Part shown: in pieces, positions 1-5,603 of the stretch
Position numbering within the stretch: position 1 is the first letter of the stretch
How the letters are laid out: each line of letters begins with the position of its first letter
Assembly (NCBI GenBank): GCA_028290385.1
Contig: JAQGJZ010000188.1
Span: 1 to 6,965, forward strand
DNA: 6,965 nt
Direction of reading: 5' to 3'
Source of the DNA: Enterovirga sp.
Lineage (GTDB): Bacteria > Pseudomonadota > Alphaproteobacteria > Rhizobiales > Beijerinckiaceae
The notes under the pieces: model-generated
Seen by the model: only the letters and a program-made list of their open reading frames with translations
Databases searched by the model: none
What the model was told of the DNA's origin: nothing
Position numbers and translations under genes: made by a program

Positions 1-26
1 TCGCCCGACCAGGCGCTCGGGAGGGC

Positions 27-100
27 TGGAGCGGGTGAAGGGAATCGAACCCTCGTCATCAGCTTGGAAGGCTGTTGCTCTACCATTGAGCTACACCCGC
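27..100 (-). tRNA. tRNA-Gly (anticodon TCC)
   Basis: On the minus strand this folds as a standard 74-nt tRNA. The acceptor stem GCGGGTG pairs with CACCCGC, the D arm contains AGCTCAATGGTAGAGC, the anticodon loop CTTCCAA carries TCC (plus-strand bases 66-68), and the T loop is TTCGATT. The discriminator is T and the 3' CCA is encoded (27-29). It should decode GGA/GGG. It lies 30 bp after tRNA-Tyr on the same strand with no promoter between, so the two are probably one transcript. Tyr-Gly tRNA pairs often precede tuf or secE/nusG in proteobacteria, but those would lie beyond the left edge. Confidence 0.97.
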
Positions 101-130
101 GACCGACGAGGACCATAAGCCAGATGCCGG

Positions 131-215
131 TGGTGGGGGAAGTAGGACTCGAACCTACGAAGGCGTAGCCAGCGGATTTACAGTCCGCCCCCTTTGCCGC
201 TCGGGACATTCCCCC
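131..215 (-). tRNA. tRNA-Tyr (anticodon GTA)
   Basis: This is an 85-nt class II tRNA on the minus strand with a long variable arm, as expected for bacterial tRNA-Tyr. The seven-base acceptor stem GGGGGAA (209-215) pairs with TTCCCCC (135-141). The anticodon stem is GCGGA/TCCGC around loop CTGTAAA, which gives GTA (plus-strand bases 179-181). The T arm is GTAGG-TTCGAGT-CCTAC, the discriminator is A, and CCA is encoded at 131-133. It is the first gene of the Tyr-Gly tRNA unit, about 60 nt downstream of the predicted transcription start from the promoter at 282-310. Confidence 0.97.
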
Positions 216-281
216 GTCCCCGGACAGCCGGGATCCAGAAGGGCCGGCGTCCCAAGAGCGAACTCTCGTGGACCGGGTTGG

Positions 282-310
282 CTTATGCTGGCCGGTCGCC
301 GGGGTGTCAA
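282..310 (-). promoter_or_regulatory. Sigma70-type promoter for the tRNA-Tyr/tRNA-Gly unit
   Basis: Read on the minus strand there is a perfect -35 hexamer TTGACA (305-310), a spacer of exactly 17 bp (288-304), and a -10 hexamer CATAAG (282-287) that matches TATAAT at four of six positions. The bases after the -10 (CCAACCCGG) are GC-rich, as in stable-RNA promoters subject to stringent control. Transcription would start near 275 and reach tRNA-Tyr after a leader of about 60 nt. It lies upstream of rlmB, which argues against extending that coding region leftwards over it. Confidence 0.75.
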
Positions 311-387
311 CCCGACCCGCATGCGAGATGCTGCGACGATCGCGCCCGGCACTGGACGGCGGCCGCAATCCCCGCGAGAGAACCGGC

Positions 388-1215
388 ATGACACAGACGG
401 GACGAACCGGGCCGGGCAGATCCGGGCCGGCAGGCGGGCGAAACCGGGGGCCGCGGCGCTTCGGCCAGGGCGGGCGGCCGGGCCGTGCCGCCGAGCACAG
501 TGACGATCGCACCGTGCTCTACGGCTGGCATCCGGTCGCGGAAGCGTTGCGCAATCCGAGCCGGCAGCATCTGCGCCTTCTGGCGACGGAGAACGGCGCG
601 CACCGGCTGGCCGAGGAGATCGGCGATCTCCCGCTGGCCCCGCAGATCGTCCGGGCCGACGAGATCAGCCGGTTGCTCGAGCCGGATTCCGTTCACCAGG
701 GCCTCTACCTGGAATCGGAGCCGCTCGCCGGGCCGACGCTGGAGACGCTGAGCGAGCACGCGCTCGTGCTGGCGCTGGACCAGATCACCGATCCGCACAA
801 TGTCGGCGCGATCGTCCGCACGGCTGCGGCCTTCGGCGTCGAAGCCATCGTGACGACGGCGCGCCACAGTCCATCCGTCACGGGCGTCCTCGCGAAAGCC
901 GCCTCGGGCGGGCTCGAACACGTGCCGTTCCTGATCGTCCGCAACCTCGCGGAGGCGCTGATCGAGCTCGGCGAGCGGGGATTCCGGCGGGTCGGCCTCG
1001 ATTCGGAGGGCGAGGCCGACTTGTCCGATGTCCCCGTGGCGCGGCCGACGATCCTCGTGCTCGGGGCGGAGGGCAAAGGCCTGCGCCAGCGCACGCGTGA
1101 TTGCTGCGACGTCGTCGCCCGCCTCGACATGCCGGGCGCGATCAAGAGCCTGAACGTCTCGAACGCCGCCGCGATCGCCCTGTACGCCCTCAGCGGGCGC
1201 CGGGAACGGGGATGA
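388..1215 (+). CDS. rlmB: 23S rRNA (guanosine-2'-O-)-methyltransferase RlmB, SpoU/TrmH family
   Basis: This 275-residue protein should transfer a methyl group from S-adenosylmethionine to the 2'-O of a guanosine in the 23S rRNA peptidyl-transferase region (G2251 in E. coli). Residues 43-110 match the N-terminal L30e-like RNA-binding domain (LYGWHPVAEAL to HQGLYLE). Residues 125-270 are the SPOUT knot domain with its three motifs: NVGAIVRTA (138-146), LVLGAEGKGL (223-232) and SLNVSNAAAI (254-263). The presumed catalytic Arg144 and the Glu228, Ser254 and Asn256 positions are all present. The first 36 residues are a Gly/Arg-rich, probably disordered extension. The ATG at 388 is preferred because GAGAG lies 7 nt upstream and homology begins after it; an in-frame ATG at 268 would run across the divergent tRNA promoter. 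Its 3' end overlaps the convergent gene by 26 bp. TrmH is the main alternative, but the N-terminal domain favours RlmB. Confidence 0.93.
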   Translation: MTQTGRTGPGRSGPAGGRNRGPRRFGQGGRPGRAAEHSDDRTVLYGWHPVAEALRNPSRQHLRLLATENGAHRLAEEIGDLPLAPQIVRADEISRLLEPDSVHQGLYLESEPLAGPTLETLSEHALVLALDQITDPHNVGAIVRTAAAFGVEAIVTTARHSPSVTGVLAKAASGGLEHVPFLIVRNLAEALIELGERGFRRVGLDSEGEADLSDVPVARPTILVLGAEGKGLRQRTRDCCDVVARLDMPGAIKSLNVSNAAAIALYALSGRRERG

Positions 1216-1750
1216 AGACGGGGCCAGAGGCAAACCGGCCCGACCCAGCCGAAGCGCCGGCCCGCGCGGCGCCCTGGCGCAGTCGCGGCCGGGGCGCGGA
1301 TGCAGCCCCCTTCGGCGCACCGCCGATGACGTAGAGCGCGGGCGGCTGCACGGGCGACGGCGGAATGCCGATGCTCGTCGGCCATTCGAGCTTCACGGTC
1401 TGCGGCTCGGGAACGAGCGGCATGGGCGCGCCGCCCCACCAGCCGACGCCATAGCCATAGCCGATCAGAGGGCCGTGGTGCCGGTATCGGGAGCCGAAGC
1501 GGCCATGGCGGCCGTGCCCGCGCAGCGCCGCATCGCGGTCGCGAAAGCGCGACCCAAGGAACGCCCCCCGTCGCGGCCCGCGGTCGTCGCGTCCGATCGC
1601 GGCCCCAAGCGGCGAAGCGGCCCCGGCATGTCGGCCGATGGCTGAGAAACCGCCCCGGCCGGGTTCAGCCGAAAGGGGCGTGAGCGCGCCGGCCAGGCCG
1701 GCTAGGCCGAGCAGGGCACCAAGGGCGAAACGGGAGATTCCGGGCCGCAT
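1190..1750 (-). CDS. Small secreted protein of unknown function, Gly/Arg/His-rich
   Basis: I do not recognise this 186-residue protein. It opens with a clear Sec signal peptide: basic MRPGISR, a hydrophobic stretch over residues 8-26, and a likely cleavage after LSA (residue 28). The mature part is rich in Arg, Gly and His (residues 52-92), then has a GYGYGVGWWGG segment (97-107), a Pro-rich stretch around 126-138 with PSPVQPPALYVIGG, and a basic low-complexity tail. It probably ends up in the periplasm or envelope. The ATG at 1750 is chosen because GGAG lies about 8 nt upstream; a GTG at 1759 would add three residues and overlaps that ribosome-binding site. The gene is convergent with rlmB and overlaps its last 26 bp. 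The signal peptide supports a real gene, but the low-complexity composition leaves some doubt. Confidence 0.6.
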   Translation of the reverse strand: MRPGISRFALGALLGLAGLAGALTPLSAEPGRGGFSAIGRHAGAASPLGAAIGRDDRGPRRGAFLGSRFRDRDAALRGHGRHGRFGSRYRHHGPLIGYGYGVGWWGGAPMPLVPEPQTVKLEWPTSIGIPPSPVQPPALYVIGGAPKGAASAPRPRLRQGAARAGASAGSGRFASGPVFIPVPGAR

Positions 1751-1871
1751 GCGCGACACTCCATGATCAAACCGGCCTCCTCACCGCACGAGTACGATTT
1801 CGCCGCCGCAGAGTCACGCAACGAAGGTGCTAAGACATAGGTTGCACGACCAATTGCCGAGCGCGCGGAGA

Positions 1872-1899
1872 TCGACGGTCGCGCGGCCCTCCCCTATGC
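1872..1899 (+). promoter_or_regulatory. Possible promoter for the MFS transporter gene (weak)
   Basis: In the 222-bp divergent intergenic region, TCGACG (1872-1877) and CTATGC (1894-1899) are separated by 16 bp and resemble the alphaproteobacterial TTGAC/CTATAT pattern at about four of six positions each. Transcription would start about 70 bp before the MFS start codon. The rest of the interval, including an A7 run at 1909-1915, shows no convincing operator. This is only a candidate. Confidence 0.22.
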
Positions 1900-1972
1900 C
1901 GGACGAGCAAAAAAAGGGGGCGCTCGCGCGCGCGATCCGCGGCCGGGGCCTGAGCATCATCGGAGGAACGCC

Positions 1973-3688
1973 ATGGCCGTCGCAGCCACGCCAATGACAG
2001 AAAGGGCCGTGCGGCCCATGACGCGTGAGGAACGCAAGGTCATTCTCGCCTCGTCGCTCGGCACCATCTTCGAGTGGTACGACTTCTACCTCTACGGCTC
2101 GCTCGCGGTCATCATCGGGGCCCAGTTCTTCTCCGCCTTCGATCCGACCACACGCAACGTCTTCGCGCTTCTCGCCTTCGCGGCTGGCTTTCTGGTCCGT
2201 CCCTTCGGCGCGCTGGTGTTTGGCCGCATCGGCGACCTGGTCGGCCGCAAATATACCTTCCTGATCACCATCCTGATCATGGGCTTTTCGACGTTCTTCG
2301 TTGGCCTTCTGCCCTCCTACGAGCAGATCGGCTGGGTCGCGCCTGTCCTCCTGATCGCGTTGCGCATGGCGCAGGGGCTCGCGCTCGGCGGCGAGTATGG
2401 CGGCGCCGCGGTCTACGTGGCCGAGCATGCCCCGCAGGGCCGGCGCGGCTTCTACACCAGCTTCATCCAGACCACGGCGACCGTGGGCCTCCTCCTGTCC
2501 CTGCTCGTGATCCTGACACTCCGGCTGTGGATGGGCGAAGAAGGATTCCAGCGCGGCACCGGTTATCCGATCGCCGGCTGGCGCATCCCGTTCCTTCTCT
2601 CCGTCGTCCTTCTCGGCATCTCGGTGTGGATCCGGCTGCAGATGCATGAATCGCCGGCCTTCAAGAAGATGAAGGAAGAAGGCACGCAGTCGAAGGCGCC
2701 GCTGTCCGAGGCCTTCGGCGAGTGGAAGAACGCCAAGATGGTGATCTTCGCGCTGCTCGGCCTCGCGGTCGGCCAGGCGGTGGTCTGGTACACGGGCCAG
2801 TTCTACGCCCTGTTCTTCCTCCAGAGCATCCTCAAGGTCGACCTCCTGACCTCGAACGTGCTGATCGCCTGGTCGCTCATCCTCGGAACCGTGGGCTTCG
2901 TGTTCTTCGGTTCACTCTCCGACCGGATCGGCCGCAAGCCGGTCATTCTCGGCGGCTGCCTCGTCGCTGCGATCACCTACTTCCCGCTGTTCATCCTGCT
3001 CACCAACGTCGCCAACCCGAAGCTCTCGTCCGCCCTGGACACCGTGAAGGTTCAGGTCTCGGCCGATCCCGCCTCCTGCGGCTCGGTGTTCGATCCGGTC
3101 GGAATCCGGACCTTTACAGCCCCGTGTGACGTCGCCCGAGTGGCGCTCGCCCGCTCGGCCGTGAAATACGAGTTCGTCCCCGCCCCGGCCGGAACGCCGC
3201 CCAAGGTCACGTTCAACGGAACGGAAACGCCGATCGCGCCGGCCATCCCGGCTAACATGACGGCGTTCACGACAGCGGCCGTCGCGGCGGGCTATCCGGC
3301 CGCGAACGACCCCGGGATCGTGAAGCTGAACGGGTTCTTCGATGCCCTCGGCAAGGCGCAGTCGCTCAAGATCATCGGCATCCTGACGATCCTCGTCCTG
3401 TACGTGACGGCCGTGTACGGGCCGATCGCGGCGGCCCTGGTCGAGTTCTTCCCGACCCGCATCCGCTACACGGCGATGTCCCTCCCCTACCACATCGCCA
3501 ACGGCTGGTTCGGCGGCCTGCTGCCCCCGACCGCCTTCGCGATGGTCGCGGCCACGGGCGACATCTACTACGGCCTCTGGTACCCAATCGTGTTTGCCCT
3601 GATGACCTTCGTGATCGGCCTGCTCTTCGTGCCGGAAACGAAGGACCGCGACATCTTCTCGGCGACGGAGACTGCGACCCGGCGCTGA
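1973..3688 (+). CDS. MFS transporter, metabolite:H+ symporter (MHS) type, with large periplasmic insertion
   Basis: This 571-residue inner-membrane carrier probably imports an organic acid or zwitterion with protons, like the KgtP, ShiA, ProP and citrate members of the MHS family. MHS hallmarks are GTIFEWYDFYLYGSLA (30-45) in TM1, motif A GRIGDLVGRK (84-93) after TM2, QGLALGGEYGGA (134-145) in TM4, the second motif A GSLSDRIGRK (313-322) after TM8, and the VPETKDRDI tail (553-561). Twelve membrane segments can be placed, at roughly 26-52, 62-84, 95-115, 121-148, 160-184, 203-222, 255-283, 291-313, 325-344, 465-490, 500-527 and 532-553. Family members are usually 420-450 residues; the extra length is residues 346-462 between TM9 and TM10, predicted periplasmic, with Cys369 and Cys385. 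The ATG at 1973 has GGAGG 6 nt upstream. The gene stands alone and ends in its own terminator. The substrate cannot be read from the sequence. Confidence 0.9.
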   Translation: MAVAATPMTERAVRPMTREERKVILASSLGTIFEWYDFYLYGSLAVIIGAQFFSAFDPTTRNVFALLAFAAGFLVRPFGALVFGRIGDLVGRKYTFLITILIMGFSTFFVGLLPSYEQIGWVAPVLLIALRMAQGLALGGEYGGAAVYVAEHAPQGRRGFYTSFIQTTATVGLLLSLLVILTLRLWMGEEGFQRGTGYPIAGWRIPFLLSVVLLGISVWIRLQMHESPAFKKMKEEGTQSKAPLSEAFGEWKNAKMVIFALLGLAVGQAVVWYTGQFYALFFLQSILKVDLLTSNVLIAWSLILGTVGFVFFGSLSDRIGRKPVILGGCLVAAITYFPLFILLTNVANPKLSSALDTVKVQVSADPASCGSVFDPVGIRTFTAPCDVARVALARSAVKYEFVPAPAGTPPKVTFNGTETPIAPAIPANMTAFTTAAVAAGYPAANDPGIVKLNGFFDALGKAQSLKIIGILTILVLYVTAVYGPIAAALVEFFPTRIRYTAMSLPYHIANGWFGGLLPPTAFAMVAATGDIYYGLWYPIVFALMTFVIGLLFVPETKDRDIFSATETATRR

Positions 3689-3708
3689 TCCGCCGCCAAC
3701 CCGAGACC

Positions 3709-3738
3709 GAAAGCCCCGCTCCGCGGGGCTTTCTTTTT
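3709..3738 (+). terminator. Rho-independent terminator of the MFS transporter gene
   Basis: An 11-bp perfect stem (3709-3719 with 3723-3733, core AAGCCCCGC/GCGGGGCTT) closes a 3-nt TCC loop and is followed by five Ts (3734-3738). It starts 20 bp after the MFS stop codon. Read on the minus strand, the same hairpin is not followed by a U tract, so it should terminate the convergent operon poorly. Confidence 0.93.
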
Positions 3739-3767
3739 GGCGGGATCGGGCCCATTCCGCCGGGGCG

Positions 3768-4496
3768 CTACGGCCCGCCGCCCCCGAGCCGGGTCAGCAG
3801 GTCGAGCGCATTCGCGGCCGCGGCCCCGGATGCGGTGTTGTCGAAGATGCACCAGGTCTCGACGGACGCATCGCGGAGCCGCGCCGCGAGCGCCTCCAGA
3901 TAGTCCGCCTGGTAGGACGAGTAGTAGGTCCGCGGCGAGCCGTGCAGCCGGACATAGGCGAGGCCCGCCCAGCCGCCCGGTTCGGACGCGGCGGGCACCC
4001 GCGCCGGATCGGCCGCGACGCGCGCGATCCGGTGCTCGCGCAGCAGGCCGTCCGGCTCCGGCGCAAACCAGCTCGCATGCCGCGGCTCGAGCGCGACCCC
4101 TCCCGCATGACGGCTCCGCAGCTGGCGGAAAAAGGTCGCAGCCGGCGCAGCCTCGAAGGCGAGGCTCGGCGGGAGCTGGACCAGCAGCGGCCCGAGCCGC
4201 GAGCCGAGCCCGGCGACCTCCCCGAGGAACCGTTCGAGCTCTTCTTCCGCGCCGACGAGCCGGAGATCATGCGTGATCCGGCGCGGCAGCTTCGCGGCGA
4301 ACCGGAAATCCTCCGGAACGGCCTCGGCCCAGCGAAGGTAGGTGCCCGGCCGGTGCGGCCGGTGGAAGCTGGAATTGATCTCGGCGACCCCGAACCGCGC
4401 CGCATAGCGCTGCAACCCGCTCCCCTCCTCCGGGAAGCTGCCGGCTATCGCACGCGGAATCGCCCAGCCGGCCGTCCCGACCCGGATCAGGCTCAA
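3768..4496 (-). CDS. DUF72 (YecE-like) family protein
   Basis: This 242-residue protein belongs to the DUF72/YecE family, predicted TIM-barrel proteins with no established biochemical role. Characteristic blocks in order are IRVGTAGWAIP (4-14), EINSSFHRPH (39-48), FRFAAKLPRRITHD (64-77), LLVQLPPSL (104-112), ALEPRHASWF (135-144), YVRLHGSPRTYYSSY (181-195) and CIFDNTASGAAAANAL (216-231). The length is normal and no block is missing. No ATG or GTG lies near the family's N-terminus; the best start is TTG at 4496, whose last two bases overlap the TGA of the upstream dehydrogenase gene. Translation is therefore probably coupled, and no strong independent Shine-Dalgarno sequence is visible. It is the last gene of the operon. 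An active site is plausible given the conserved Glu, Arg, His and Asp residues, but any specific function would be a guess. Confidence 0.88.
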   Translation of the reverse strand: MSLIRVGTAGWAIPRAIAGSFPEEGSGLQRYAARFGVAEINSSFHRPHRPGTYLRWAEAVPEDFRFAAKLPRRITHDLRLVGAEEELERFLGEVAGLGSRLGPLLVQLPPSLAFEAAPAATFFRQLRSRHAGGVALEPRHASWFAPEPDGLLREHRIARVAADPARVPAASEPGGWAGLAYVRLHGSPRTYYSSYQADYLEALAARLRDASVETWCIFDNTASGAAAANALDLLTRLGGGGP

Positions 4497-5593
4497 TCGT
4501 TCGCGCCCCGCAGCGCTTCGCACACCGCGTCCGTCACCTGCCGGGTCGTCGCCGTGCCGCCGAGATCGGGCGTGTGCAGCTTCGGGTCGGCGGTGACGCG
4601 CTCCACCGCCCGCATCAGGCGCTCGGCCGCGTCCCGCTCCCCAAGGTGATCCAGCATCATCGATGCCGTCCAGAACGCGCCGACCGGGTTTGCGATCCCC
4701 TTGCCCGTGATGTCGAAGGCCGAACCGTGGATCGGCTCGAACATGGACGGGCTGTTCCGCTCCGGGTTCAGGTTGCCCGTCGGGGCGATCCCGAGCGAGC
4801 CGGCGAGCGCGGCCGCAAGATCGGACAGGATGTCGGCGTGGAGGTTCGTGGCCACGATCGTGTCGAGCGTCTGCGGCCGCAGCGTCATGCGCATGGTCAT
4901 GGCGTCGACCAGCATCTTGTCCCAGCTCACATCCGGGAACTCCGCCGCGACCTCGGCCGCGATCTCGTCCCACATCACCATCGCGTGCCGCTGGGCGTTC
5001 GACTTGGTCACCACGGTCAGCAGCTTGCGCGGCCGCGACTGCGCCAGCCGGAAAGCGTAGCGCATGATCCGGAGCACGCCGACGCGCGTGAACATCGACA
5101 CGTCGGTCGCGACCTCCTCCGGAAGGCCGCGATGCACGCGGCCGCCGACGCCCGCATATTCACCCTCTGAGTTTTCGCGCACGATCACCCAGTCGAGCTC
5201 GGGGCCGGACACGTTCCGTAGCGGGCTCGTGATGCCGGGCAGGATGCGGGTCGGCCGCACATTCGCGTATTGGTCCAGCGGCTGGCAGATGGCGAGGCGC
5301 AGGCCCCAGAGCGTCAGGTGGTCGGGGATGTCGGGCGCGCCCACCGCGCCAAAAAAGATCGCGTCGAAGGCCCGAAGGCGGTCGGCGCCGCCCTCGGGCA
5401 TCATCACGCCATGCTGGCGATAATACTCCGAGCCCCAGTCGAACTGCTCGACCGCGAGTTCGAACCCGCCGTCACGCTCGGCACAGGCGCGCAGCACCTC
5501 CACGCCGGCATCGATCACCTCCGGCCCGATCCCGTCTCCGCCGATCGCCGCGATCCTGTGCGTACGCATGCCTGTTCCGTGTTCCCCGTTCAT
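4493..5593 (-). CDS. ttuC: Tartrate/D-malate dehydrogenase-type beta-decarboxylating dehydrogenase
   Basis: This 366-residue enzyme belongs to the isocitrate/isopropylmalate dehydrogenase superfamily, which oxidises and often decarboxylates (R)-hydroxyacids with NAD and a divalent metal. The block LWGLRLAICQPLDQYANVRP (95-114) and VRENSEGEYAGVGGRVHRG (138-156) point to the TtuC/DmlA branch rather than LeuB or Icd. Visible features are GGDGIGPEV (18-26), presumed catalytic Tyr146 and Lys197, metal ligands Asp230, Asp254 and Asp258 (TNLHADILSD), and the cofactor loop EPIHGSAFDITGKGIANP (286-303), whose Asp294 suggests NAD. The first ATG (5593) lies 10 bp after the upstream stop. The ATG at 5569 would give 358 residues, closer to family length and starting just before the first beta strand, so it is a serious alternative. 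The exact substrate (tartrate, D-malate or a relative) is not settled, so the symbol is provisional. Confidence 0.85.
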   Translation of the reverse strand: MNGEHGTGMRTHRIAAIGGDGIGPEVIDAGVEVLRACAERDGGFELAVEQFDWGSEYYRQHGVMMPEGGADRLRAFDAIFFGAVGAPDIPDHLTLWGLRLAICQPLDQYANVRPTRILPGITSPLRNVSGPELDWVIVRENSEGEYAGVGGRVHRGLPEEVATDVSMFTRVGVLRIMRYAFRLAQSRPRKLLTVVTKSNAQRHAMVMWDEIAAEVAAEFPDVSWDKMLVDAMTMRMTLRPQTLDTIVATNLHADILSDLAAALAGSLGIAPTGNLNPERNSPSMFEPIHGSAFDITGKGIANPVGAFWTASMMLDHLGERDAAERLMRAVERVTADPKLHTPDLGGTATTRQVTDAVCEALRGAND

Positions 5594-5603
5594 GGCGGCG
5601 CGC

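Noticed and set aside
4..21. CCCGA/TCGGG inverted repeat just after tRNA-Gly, considered as a terminator
   Set aside because: Only a 5-bp stem with an 8-nt loop and no U tract in view; the tRNA operon probably continues past the window edge.
268..387. N-terminal extension of rlmB to an ATG at 268
   Set aside because: It covers the divergent tRNA promoter and has no homology; the ATG at 388 has a usable ribosome-binding site.
307..1320. Long minus-strand open frame opposite rlmB
   Set aside because: An Arg-rich shadow frame produced by high GC; rlmB on the plus strand has all family motifs.
1814..2647. 277-residue minus-strand frame opposite the MFS gene and its upstream region
   Set aside because: Composition is typical of a GC shadow (Asp/Glu/Arg-rich) with no domain; the plus strand encodes the transporter.
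4497..4973. N-terminal extension of the DUF72 frame up to 4973
   Set aside because: It lies wholly inside the dehydrogenase gene in another frame, and the DUF72 homology starts right after the TTG at 4496.
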